Of a DNA stretch of 54,640 nt, positions 43,187 through 50,801 are shown piece by piece; position 1 is the stretch's first letter; each line of letters begins with the position of its first letter. Below the pieces are notes generated by a model. It saw only the letters and a program-made list of their open reading frames with translations. It had not been told where the DNA came from and searched no databases. The position numbers and the translations under genes are program-made. The stretch is from Deltaproteobacteria bacterium (GTDB taxonomy: Bacteria; Desulfobacterota; Desulfobulbia; Desulfobulbales; SURF-16), in NCBI GenBank assembly GCA_016219175.1, contig JACRCD010000056.1:1-54640 (forward strand), written 5' to 3'.

Positions 43187-45793
43187 ATGCGAATCACAAC
43201 ACGGATGATATATCGCAATATGTCGCATGATCTCAATAAATTAAATAGCGACGTACAAACAATCAACAAGCAAATCTCCTCGGAAAAACAGATGGGATCG
43301 ATTTCCGATAACCCGGCAAACATAGTGAACGTCCTTGGTCTGCGAAACAACATCGCCACCATCGCCCAGTACCAGGAGAATCTTTCCTACGGGAAAACCA
43401 TGGTCACGGCGGCTGAAACGGCATTGAGCCAGATGAAGGATTTAATGATGCAGGCCAACAATCTGACTCTGCAGGCCAGTAATGACTCTCTCTCCATGGC
43501 GGACCGGGAGATTGTTGCCGAGGAAGTAGGCAGTCTGCTTGATCAAGCCATTTCCCTGGCAAACACCAGGATAAACGGAAAGTATATCTTTGGCGGATAT
43601 CGGACGATGGGTTACACGGAGAGCGAGCCAGCGCCCTTTATTGCCGATCTGGGCGTTGGGTATCAAGTGAATGGCTCATCAATGGAAACGCTTGCCGCCA
43701 TGCTGACCGGTAACCCAATAAGCGGCGCGACCGATTTGAACAACGGTGATCTCGTTATCAATGGCGTAGATATCGGCGCGGTGGATCTTGACTCTCCAAC
43801 GCTTATGATCAACGGGTTGAATATGGGCGGGGCCGACAACTTGAAAGCAGCCATCAATGCAAGCAACAGTAACGTCACGGCAAGACTCACCACCCTTTAT
43901 TACAGCGGCACAGCGGCCACATCCGGCACCGCCACCGACGTGAGCTTCAGTCTCAATGGGGTGTCAATAGCCTTCACCGCAAGCACCGATCCCGGCAATG
44001 ATGCCGTTGCGGCGATAAACGCTGTGAGCGGACAGACCGGAGTGACCGCCTACCTGGGCGACGGTTCCAACGGTGGCGCTGTCGGAGCCGTTGTGTTGCG
44101 CAACAGCATGGACGGCGATGAGGCGGATATCGCGATTGCGGGATACAGCGAAACAGGCGGCACGGCGGGCACAGGCCTTTCCGATGTAAACCAGACGGTG
44201 GGGCCGACCAGCAACACCGGAGAAATTTCTCTCACCTCTGCTGAATCCTTTGTAATCGGTAGCAATAATTATACTGATGACACCGTCCGTGATATTATTG
44301 GTCTTGGTGGCGGTAATATCGGTTTTAACGATGAGGGCGGAGACGGCACTCTCATCTACGGCTACCGATTGGATGAGGACGAGCTCTTGATAAACAACGC
44401 TGAGATCGGAGCACCCACGGCCGATGCTCACTCCACCATTTTCGCCGACACCTCGGCATCGGCAAAAGCTGCTGCCATAAATGCATATACTGAGACAACC
44501 GGGGTGCACGCCGAAATTACTCCCGCTTCTATCCGCACCCATTTTCCGGTCACAGGAGGAACGCTTTCAAGCGGTGATCTGATCATTAACGGAGTGGATA
44601 TATTTTCTTCCTCCACCACGATTCTGGTCAATGATGATGATAACGCCTTGATCGAGGCAATTAACAACCAGAGCGGACAGACCGGTGTAACGGCCAGTCG
44701 AGATAGCGGCGGAAAGCTGATTTTGAGCGCCATTGATGGGCGGAATATACAGATTGAAACCTCAGCCGTGGGCGAGTCGGTGACGCACTTAAACGGAGCC
44801 GATCCTGCTACCCCGCAAGATATGGTCTATTTCGGCTCGGTTCTGCTGTATTCGGAAGCGCCGTTTACCCTCCAAGATGAGACATCTGCCTCCGGCGCTC
44901 TTGCGGCCTTGGGGCTCGACGGTGGAGCAGAAATCACCGGACAACCGAATGATTATGCCGGGGACGGCATCTTACATGTCGATACGGCGCTGGAGCAGGA
45001 GGGCAATGTCCGTTATGTGGGCGATACAAGCGACCTACGAATAAAAATCGGTCGAAGCAGCAACTTGACTATAGCGGTAAACGGCCAGGAGGCTGTGGCT
45101 GATACCGGCATTTTTACAGTCCTTTCTTCTCTGCAACAGGCGTTACTCGGCGAAAATTACACCATGGTGACCGGCGTTGCGACCGCAAACGACACGACAT
45201 CCATTTTGTCGGAGGGCGCAACCGGTCTTGAAGGGGATGAAACCGAGTTTACCGACGGCCACTTCACTGTGACGGTCTACGACAAGGCCTACAGTCCGCC
45301 GCGTGAATTGTCTTTGGAGATTCCAGTTGACACGCAATATGACACGCTCGACAGTATAGCTGACAAAATTAACGGAATAACTGGTATTACGGCATACTGG
45401 GATAATGACGGTTCCCTCAATATCGCAAGTGATGATACGAACCGCTACAGTTTTTCCTTTTCAGAGGACACAACCAATTTCCTGCAACTTGCCGGAATAA
45501 CCGACGAGATAATGCAAAGTCAGGCATTGGAAGAATCTTTGGTCGATATACAGCAATGCATGGAAGAAATAACCTCGCAAGTATCTAGCTGCGGCACAAC
45601 ATACAATCGTATTGAGCTGCAAAGTCAGATTTATGACGATTTGGAGCTGGCGATTCAGGAGAATCTTTCCAACAAGGAAGACACCGACTTGGTTGAGGCG
45701 GCCATGCAGCTTTCTGCGAAGTCCACCGCCTATGAGGCAGCGCTTACCGCCGCTGCCAAGGTGATGAAGCTTAATCTCTTCGACTATCTGTGA
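43187..45793 (+). CDS. flgL: Flagellar hook-filament junction protein FlgL (HAP3), enlarged
   Basis: About 868 residues from the ATG at 43187, chosen because GAGGGA precedes it and FlgL proteins start MRITTRMIYRNM; the frame stays open upstream. Ordinary FlgL is near 300-400 residues. Terminal coiled-coil parts: SDNPANIVNVLGLRNNIATI and AAMQLSAKSTAYEAALTAAA. The inserted middle holds several flagellin-IN-like units (LVINGVDIG, QTGVTAYLGDGSNGGA, LIINGVDIF, QTGVTASRDSGGKLIL), related to those of FlgK. It is 83 bases after flgK. No flagellin gene follows. Confidence 0.9.
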   Translation: MRITTRMIYRNMSHDLNKLNSDVQTINKQISSEKQMGSISDNPANIVNVLGLRNNIATIAQYQENLSYGKTMVTAAETALSQMKDLMMQANNLTLQASNDSLSMADREIVAEEVGSLLDQAISLANTRINGKYIFGGYRTMGYTESEPAPFIADLGVGYQVNGSSMETLAAMLTGNPISGATDLNNGDLVINGVDIGAVDLDSPTLMINGLNMGGADNLKAAINASNSNVTARLTTLYYSGTAATSGTATDVSFSLNGVSIAFTASTDPGNDAVAAINAVSGQTGVTAYLGDGSNGGAVGAVVLRNSMDGDEADIAIAGYSETGGTAGTGLSDVNQTVGPTSNTGEISLTSAESFVIGSNNYTDDTVRDIIGLGGGNIGFNDEGGDGTLIYGYRLDEDELLINNAEIGAPTADAHSTIFADTSASAKAAAINAYTETTGVHAEITPASIRTHFPVTGGTLSSGDLIINGVDIFSSSTTILVNDDDNALIEAINNQSGQTGVTASRDSGGKLILSAIDGRNIQIETSAVGESVTHLNGADPATPQDMVYFGSVLLYSEAPFTLQDETSASGALAALGLDGGAEITGQPNDYAGDGILHVDTALEQEGNVRYVGDTSDLRIKIGRSSNLTIAVNGQEAVADTGIFTVLSSLQQALLGENYTMVTGVATANDTTSILSEGATGLEGDETEFTDGHFTVTVYDKAYSPPRELSLEIPVDTQYDTLDSIADKINGITGITAYWDNDGSLNIASDDTNRYSFSFSEDTTNFLQLAGITDEIMQSQALEESLVDIQQCMEEITSQVSSCGTTYNRIELQSQIYDDLELAIQENLSNKEDTDLVEAAMQLSAKSTAYEAALTAAAKVMKLNLFDYL

Positions 45794-45867
45794 CAATTAT
45801 TACAAACCTAGGCAACTACTTAATATTTTTCACAAAAAACAACGCGGACAACTTGACTTTCATGCGT

Positions 45868-45912
45868 GTTAAGTATTGTAAAAAAAAGCCCCGTCTTTTT
45901 ACAATACTTAAC
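45868..45912. promoter_or_regulatory. Palindrome of two Cpx-box-like sites upstream of the ECF sigma gene
   Basis: Perfect 17-bp arms (45868-45884, 45896-45912). Each arm has GTTAA-GTATT-GTAAA, one base from the CpxR consensus. It is 75 bases after flgL and 110 bases before the sigma gene. No U-tract follows, so an operator is favoured over a terminator. It matches the palindrome at 34931-34980 in sequence and layout. Confidence 0.65.
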
Positions 45913-46021
45913 GTGAGTTTTGGTGCTGGAAAGCCGAAAAAAGGATATGAGTTTTTTCGGTCCGGAAAACGATTCCGGGTATTGATCATTTCCCATTTAA
46001 ATCGAATACAGACGGGGCAGC

Positions 46022-46612
46022 ATGAATAATCCGAAAATTGACGGCAACGACCTCGACCTTATTGCGCAAATTCTTCAAGGGCAGGTGGAGGCATTCACCA
46101 CCCTGGTTGAGCGGCACAAAAAACTTGTTTTCAGCATTGTTAATAACCATTTGGCCCGCCAATATGTCGAGGAAATAGCTCATGAAGTTTTCGTCAGGGC
46201 GTATCGTTCACTTGCTCATTTCAATAATAAGGGGGATTTTAAAAATTGGCTCTCGTCAATTGCGGTCAGAACATGCTATGATTTCTGGAGGAAAAAATAC
46301 CGTTGTAGGGAAGTGCCAATCAGTTCCTTATCCGATCAACATATTGACTGGCTTGAAAGGACCGTGTGCGGCGATTGTGATCAGTTAACCACAGCTGAAG
46401 TCCGTCAGGTAGAAGCAAGGGATTTGCTGACCTGGCTGCTTGCAAAGCTGTCACCGGCCGACCGAATGGTGATTGAACTTGTCCACCTGCAGGAGTATAC
46501 TTGCGCGGAAGCGGCGCAACTGCTCGGCTGGAGTGTCGCTAATGTAAAAATCAGATCCTTCAGGGCGCAAGCTAAGCTTAAAATATTGCTGCGAGACCTG
46601 ATAAAAGATTGA
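46022..46612 (+). CDS. ECF-type sigma factor
   Basis: A 196-residue sigma70-family factor with region 2 (AFTTLVERHKKLVFSIVNNH, YVEEIAHEVFVRAYRSL, FKNWLSSIAVRTCYDFWRKK in its -10-binding part) and region 4 (LSPADRMVIELVHLQEYTCAEAAQLLGWS, with HTH, then VKIRSFRAQAKLK). Regions 1.1 and 3 are absent, as in ECF sigmas. The following small membrane-protein gene is a plausible anti-sigma. The double Cpx-box-like palindrome 110 bases upstream suggests control by the nearby two-component system. The genes it controls are unknown. Confidence 0.92.
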   Translation: MNNPKIDGNDLDLIAQILQGQVEAFTTLVERHKKLVFSIVNNHLARQYVEEIAHEVFVRAYRSLAHFNNKGDFKNWLSSIAVRTCYDFWRKKYRCREVPISSLSDQHIDWLERTVCGDCDQLTTAEVRQVEARDLLTWLLAKLSPADRMVIELVHLQEYTCAEAAQLLGWSVANVKIRSFRAQAKLKILLRDLIKD

Positions 46613-46628
46613 TGAGCAGGTGAATTTT

Positions 46629-46862
46629 ATGAAATTGAGCAAGGACGCTCTTTCAAAAATCTTTAAGGCTTTCCGGGTTGTTTATCAAAAAAAAGATACA
46701 GGGGAACCTTCCGCAGCCTGGCAGAACCGGCTTATGGAAGATATCAGACGTCAACCTCCAGTTGAAAGGCGAAAGGCCCGCCTTTCATTCTTGATCGTAT
46801 TTTTTCTCCTTCTTATCGGTTTTTTGGGACTTTTTTTTCTTTTGCTCACGAAGAATCCTTAG
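46629..46862 (+). CDS. Small single-helix membrane protein, possible anti-sigma factor
   Basis: About 77 residues from the ATG at 46629 (AGCAGG eight bases upstream; a GTG at 46620 is possible). The N-terminal 45 residues are soluble and charged (SKIFKAFRVVYQKKDTGEPS, then WQNRLMEDIRRQPP); a strong membrane helix (LSFLIVFFLLLIGFLGLFFL) ends the protein. It lies 16 bases after the sigma gene. Topology and position suggest a membrane anti-sigma, but there is no ZAS zinc motif (Hx3Cx2C), so this is inference. Confidence 0.65.
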   Translation: MKLSKDALSKIFKAFRVVYQKKDTGEPSAAWQNRLMEDIRRQPPVERRKARLSFLIVFFLLLIGFLGLFFLLLTKNP

Positions 46863-46978
46863 GTCGATATCCCGACGACGGCAACATTAGATGATGTTTT
46901 GCCGACTCCTGATAATTATCATGGTGCTGTATTGTCTGAGCGCGGATCACGGAATGAAAGCTCAAACCGGATGAGTTA

Positions 46979-47075
46979 GGTAAACCGTAAAGCCGAGGTG
47001 ATCCCTTCCCCTATGGGGAGGCCAGAGGGAGGGGCGGCTTCTCAGGGGAAGGGATCACTTCGGCTTTGCGGTACC
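46979..47075. repeat. Very long hairpin between convergent genes
   Basis: The left arm 46979-47012 and right arm 47044-47075 pair over about 30 positions with a few mismatches (core GTGATCCCTTCCCCT). The loop is G-rich (GGAGGCCAGAGGGAGGGGCGG). It lies between the convergent anti-sigma-like and lipoprotein genes, where a terminator is expected, but it lacks a U-tract and is longer than usual. Confidence 0.75.
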
Positions 47076-47092
47076 GGGAGTCTTCTTGGTGA

Positions 47093-47929
47093 TCAGGGGG
47101 GCGCAACCGCAAGGTTGACTTTAGTCCACAGTTCAAATGATTTTGCTTGAATGGCGCCATGCGGCGGCATTCGTCCACCTGCGAAATCTCCTCCCGGCCC
47201 ACCTCCCCGACCGCTCCCAAATCCCCCCGGCGGCCCATCAGGCCTACTTCCAGGGGGGCCCCCTTGCGGCATCTCACCCCTCGGTGTTTTTTCTGAAACA
47301 AAACCCACCCCAATCCTTTTCGCTCCTTGGTGAGCGACTACAAAGGGGTGTTGACTGCCCATGCCACGATATGGAATTTTTACCTCGTAGATGAGCGATC
47401 CCTTGGTGAGGGCTATTTGCAAATATATTCCCATACGATTCGCTTCATCGACAGTGAGGATTTCACTTTGTTGCGATCGGGTGGGTTGAAGAATTTCTAG
47501 GAGGCTCTGCAGGTGTTCGGTCCTGTCCTGCAGCTGTTCGAGGTTTGGCAACTGCCCCGTTTGTCCTTGGGGGGGAGGAGGCATCATGCACCCAGGCAAT
47601 GGGAATCGAAGCCCGAATACTTTGTTCTCCCCCCCGTCTGCATCAAACCAGATGGTGCAGCCTCGCTGCATAAGCTGTCGCTGCAAATGAAAATCGGTTG
47701 TCGACAGACGCAGATAGAGATTATCGAAGTCATTGGCTACAGCAAGCAACAAATTGTTTTCGCTGAAATAGGCAGCACGGGCAGTGTCCCATTCATCGCC
47801 TTTCCCGTCAATGACTATTTTGCCAGCGCACCACGAGCTTTCCAGCTCAGTGGGGTTACAGGCGGCGATCTGCAACAGCATTGTGACTCCCGCCAGACAG
47901 TATACAAGGGAGCGAACACTCGTTTGCAT
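47093..47929 (-). CDS. Lipoprotein with CBM9/DOMON-like domain and Gly/Pro-rich tail
   Basis: A 278-residue lipoprotein. Lipobox IAAC (Cys24). The mature part starts with AGKIVIDGKGDEWDTARAAYF and LLLAVANDFDNLYLRLSTTD, the pattern of CBM9/DOMON-like beta-sandwich domains, with CTIWFDADGGENKVFGLRF. A Gly/Pro-rich segment (about 215-258) follows. The ligand is unknown; sugar- or haem-binding are family possibilities. It overlaps the Spy-like gene stop by one base (TAATG), so it is cotranscribed. Confidence 0.7.
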   Translation of the reverse strand: MQTSVRSLVYCLAGVTMLLQIAACNPTELESSWCAGKIVIDGKGDEWDTARAAYFSENNLLLAVANDFDNLYLRLSTTDFHLQRQLMQRGCTIWFDADGGENKVFGLRFPLPGCMMPPPPQGQTGQLPNLEQLQDRTEHLQSLLEILQPTRSQQSEILTVDEANRMGIYLQIALTKGSLIYEVKIPYRGMGSQHPFVVAHQGAKRIGVGFVSEKTPRGEMPQGGPPGSRPDGPPGGFGSGRGGGPGGDFAGGRMPPHGAIQAKSFELWTKVNLAVAPP

Positions 47930-48360
47930 TATTCTTTCCTCGCGAGATCGACATATTGCTTTTCATCCCGAATGGGAGGAGGCCGATGTCCGTTCATGGG
48001 ACCGTATGAGTGACGGAGTATTTTTTTCTGCTCATCACTGAGCAGTTTCTGGAGATCGTGGAAATAGCTATCCATATTGACTCGCAATGCTTCCATCAGC
48101 GTCTCGAACTGTTCGTTGCTGAGTCCGTAGCTAGCTAAAATCGCCTCTCTTGTTGCAGTTGTTTTTTCCAACAATGCCGTTATTTCCGTAAGCTGCTCCG
48201 TGGTCAAGGTAATATTTTGTTGCAGCATGTCCAACTCCTGTTCCGTGGTAAATGATCCTCCAGGACCGAATTGCGCGGCGGCATTGGCGGAAGCGAACAA
48301 AATGCTTACCAAAAGAACACATCCATGAAAAAAAACGGCATTCATTTTTTTGGTTTTCAT
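47929..48360 (-). CDS. Spy/CpxP-like periplasmic protein
   Basis: A 143-residue secreted protein. The signal peptide ends near ANAAAQ. The mature part is helical: FTTEQELDMLQQNITLTTEQLTEITALL, then NMDSYFHDLQKLLSDEQKKILRHSYGP, the LTxxQ-like pattern of the Spy/CpxP family. These are chaperones or sensor inhibitors in envelope stress. Upstream lie a Cpx-box-like site and tandem GTTAATTT repeats. With the CpxRA-like pair 14 kb away it suggests one regulon, although the family match is by pattern only. Confidence 0.78.
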   Translation of the reverse strand: MKTKKMNAVFFHGCVLLVSILFASANAAAQFGPGGSFTTEQELDMLQQNITLTTEQLTEITALLEKTTATREAILASYGLSNEQFETLMEALRVNMDSYFHDLQKLLSDEQKKILRHSYGPMNGHRPPPIRDEKQYVDLARKE

Positions 48361-48683
48361 GCGGGGATCTCCTGAATGAGTTGCATTGAAATAAAAAATT
48401 GCTTATCGATGAATCATCTTACGCCGGAGAGCTATTCCTCGCTGTTAATTTACTGTTAATTTGTGTAAAGTTTTGAAAATTGTTCCTTTGAAAGATTGGT
48501 TGGCTTCAGTTCGGGAGATAGTTTCGCTTTTTATAGATATTGGACAAGAAAAGCAGCCAGTAGCGCAAGTCCGATAGGGATGAACAAGGTTAGGCCAGTC
48601 GTGTTCCTAGTCAACCGATTGGCCTTTGTTTTGTCCTCCTGCGAAAATGAGAAGGATATACCCGGTTGTGGTAAAGTCCGTAA
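48361..48683. other. Spy-like promoter region and possible disrupted gene
   Basis: It holds the operator-like repeats at 48442-48479. On the minus strand, about 48531-48680 could encode the end of a small membrane protein (TLFIPIGLALLAAFLVQYL), whose beginning would have been cut off by the IS630 insertion. Evidence for that is weak. Confidence 0.4.
48442..48479. promoter_or_regulatory. Tandem operator-like repeats upstream of the Spy-like gene
   Basis: CTGTTAATTT occurs at 48442-48451 and 48453-48462, 11 bases apart. The second overlaps GTTAA-TTTGT-GTAAA (48455-48469), and GTAAA-GTTTT-GAAAA (48465-48479) follows, each one base from the CpxR box. It lies 82-119 bases before the Spy-like ATG. 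Spacing of about one helical turn suits OmpR-family regulators. Confidence 0.6.
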
Positions 48684-48687
48684 GATA

Positions 48688-49845
48688 AGTATGTTTGCAT
48701 AAATTTTTATAAAAAACTTGACATCTGTTGCCCGTAGTGGAAAGATCGCCCTACCAGAGAGGTTGTTATGATAAAAATTTCCATTACTTCTGATGAACGC
48801 AAAGAACTCGAGCAATTTCGTCGCTTATCTTCATCGAAAGACTCTGAAAAAGCCTTGATGATCCTCTTGTGCTCAGAAGGTCAAAAGGTCGATCAGATCG
48901 CTGCCGCCTTAAAGCGCAATCCTCACACAGTAAGAGATTGGCTGAGACGTTACAAAAAGTCAGGGATAAAAGGATTGTCTCGCAATTATTCGCCTGGCCG
49001 GCCCGACGAAAAACGTTCCAAGATCAAAGAGCACATTGTGGCGATCATATCCAATTCCCCTGTTGTGCACGGGTACAACGATCATGTTTGGTCCGTTCCT
49101 CTTATTGCTCATGATTCAATGCAAAAACTCAAAATAACTGTGAGCAACGATACTGTGACCAGAGCCTTGAACTCAATGGGGTACAGCTACAAACGGCCCT
49201 CCAAAACTGTTCCTGCCCGGGGGCCATCAAAGGAAGCTAAAAAGCAAGCAATCGATTCGATGCTTGAAAGGATCAAATCCCTGCTGTCTGAGTCAGAGAC
49301 CGAGATTTACCCCCTTGATGAATCTCACTTTTCAACCGAACTTTATCTGGTTAGAGGTTGGTTTAAAAAAAGGTGGCCACCACAAAATAGAAACAAGCGA
49401 CAAGCGGGAGAGTCTCACTTTCTTTGGATGCTTGAATCTCATAACACGAAAATTTTACTGGAAGAAATCAAGATCATCTGACAGCAAGACGTTCTCTGAA
49501 TCACTGACCCAACTGAATCAGAGAACGCCAGGTAAGCAAATTGCGATCATATTGGACAATGCCAGCATCCACCGGTCCAAAAAGACAAAATAATTTTTGA
49601 AACGGCACAAAAACATACATTTGTTTTTCTTGCCTCCCTACTCGCCAGAATACAATCCTGTGGAAATATTTTGGCACTGGATAAAACCTAAAGTCTATGG
49701 TTTCTCGGCCTTGGGAGGCCTTCGAGAGCTTGTCTCACAATTCAGGAAATACGTTTGGAACTACAACGAAAAAAGGTTGATTAACCCTATAAAATCCAAA
49801 CTCGAAACCTAGGAGCTATTTTATAAATATTTATGCGTAAACACT
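48688..49845 (+). mobile_element. IS630-family insertion sequence, decayed
   Basis: About 1158 bases. Terminal inverted repeats are recognisable over some 30 bases: the left end has AGTATGTTTGCATAAATTTT, and the right end in complement AGTGTTTACGCATAAATATT. TA dinucleotides at 48686-48687 and 49846-49847 fit the TA target duplication of IS630/Tc1-mariner elements. It carries one broken transposase gene. Confidence 0.82.
48768..49812 (+). pseudogene. IS630-family transposase, frameshift plus stop
   Basis: Two lesions split the gene. The N-terminal HTH part (IAAALKRNPHTVRDWLRRYK) and first catalytic Asp (IYPLDESHF) are in one frame until an A7 run at 49363-49369, where a one-base shift is needed to continue as KGGHHKIETSDKRESLTFFG. 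The second Asp (IAIILDNASIH) is followed by an in-frame TAA at 49591-49593, after which FLKRHKNIHLFFLPPYSPEYNPVEIFW carries the third acidic residue. The A7 shift could be slippage, but the stop makes the gene inactive as sequenced. RBS AGAGAGG precedes the ATG. Confidence 0.88.
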
Positions 49846-49944
49846 TACCTTTGCTCGGTGATCAGCTTAATTGCTGGATTTCTGAATTTGTTGCGGGATA
49901 AACTTCTTAGATGCAGCACCTTTTTTCTTCCGAGAATTCCAAGT

Positions 49945-50098
49945 TTTGACATTGCCACCGGTAATCACAATTCCAGCAGAAATCGCCAAGGTTGAGATGT
50001 ATCGTAAAAAACGGGAGGATGCAACTGTTCTCATTTTTGGGTGGGAGAAAGGAAACGTGGTAATTGCCAGGGGAAAGGACAACCTCCGCCAGACATAA
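49945..50098 (+). pseudogene. Gene remnant A, repeated at 54285-54420
   Basis: A translatable fragment without a start: LTLPPVITIPAEIAKVEMYR and then KKREDATVLIFGWEKGNVVI, ending ARGKDNLRQT and TAA. A more damaged copy lies at 54285-54420. The reading frame and coding-like differences suggest the tail of a real protein; the family is not recognised. The opposite-strand open frame is a shadow. Confidence 0.5.
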
Positions 50099-50176
50099 GA
50101 AAACTTAATATTATTCTTGAGCCGGCCACCTCAGTTTATAAAATATTACAATAAATTGACATACCAAGCATGAGTT

Positions 50177-50213
50177 GTAACAATAAGTATTACCAAATAA
50201 CACTTATTGTTAC
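50177..50213. promoter_or_regulatory. Operator palindrome of the RHH/ParE module
   Basis: GTAACAATAAGT (50177-50188) and its perfect complement (50202-50213) around a 13-base AT-rich spacer, ending 17 bases before the antitoxin ATG. This is the expected position for binding by the ribbon-helix-helix antitoxin. Confidence 0.75.
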
Positions 50214-50230
50214 TGTATGGAGAAAACGTC

Positions 50231-50521
50231 ATGCCTGCTACTGCTGCTAAAACCGTATCTGTGAAATTGGATCCAGAAACACGCGCCCGAATTGAACATT
50301 TAGCCGAAACACACCGCCGTACAACACATTGGGTGATGCGCGAGGCTATCCAGCAATACCTTGAGCGTGAGGAAAAGCGCGAATCCTTCCGACAAGATGC
50401 CATTAATGCGTGGGAGGAATACCAAGAAACCGGCTTGCATGTGACCGGGGATGAAGTTTCCACGTGGCTTGATACGTGGGGCGAAGAAAACGAAAAGGCT
50501 ACGCCCATATGCCACAAGTAA
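50231..50521 (+). CDS. Ribbon-helix-helix antitoxin (ParD/RelB-like)
   Basis: A 96-residue protein from the ATG at 50231, with GGAG upstream. The N-terminal RHH motif is TVSVKLDPETRARIEHLAET followed by HWVMREAIQQYLERE. The C-terminal part (QDAINAWEEYQETGLHVTGD) resembles antitoxins paired with RelE/ParE toxins. It overlaps the toxin gene by 13 bases. It looks intact even though the toxin is frameshifted, so it may now act only as a repressor or a cross-neutralising antitoxin. Confidence 0.85.
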   Translation: MPATAAKTVSVKLDPETRARIEHLAETHRRTTHWVMREAIQQYLEREEKRESFRQDAINAWEEYQETGLHVTGDEVSTWLDTWGEENEKATPICHK

Positions 50522-50801
50522 GATTTGCCCCGCGAGCGTTACGCGACCTGGAAAGGTTGCGCGAGTTCTTACGCCCGAAAAGCCCAGATGTGGCGAAGCG
50601 TGCCGCTGCAGCTATCAAGAAAGCGGTTCAAGCACTTGGGCAGCAGCCACAGATCGGACGTCCTGCCGACAACTTGGAGCCGGAACATAGAGAATTGCTG
50701 ATCGACTTTGGAGACAGCGGCTATATCGCGTTGTACCGCTCGACGGCGGCGATTTCGTTACCGTGCTGACGATTCGGCACCAAAAAGAGGCGAGATACTA
50801 A
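50509..50801 (+). pseudogene. ParE/RelE-type toxin, frameshifted near the C-terminus
   Basis: The intact part starts MPQVRFAPRALRDLERLREF and runs through NLEPEHRELLIDFGDSGYIALYR, normal for ParE. At 50738-50741 (CGCTCGAC) one base appears missing: the next frame continues DGGDFVTVLTIRHQKEARY and a stop at 50801, the usual ParE end. As sequenced, translation instead ends at 50769 with STAAISLPC. ParE toxins poison gyrase; loss of the final strand should abolish activity. Confidence 0.85.

Larger units (their letters stand above)
49846..50230. other. Remnant sequence and ParDE-type promoter
   Basis: It contains the gene remnant at 49945-50098 and the AT-rich promoter and operator (50177-50213) of the toxin-antitoxin pair. 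Nothing else is recognised. Confidence 0.5.

Noticed and set aside
45790..46029. 79-codon frame between flgL and the sigma gene
   Set aside because: It runs across the palindrome and has no protein-like pattern.
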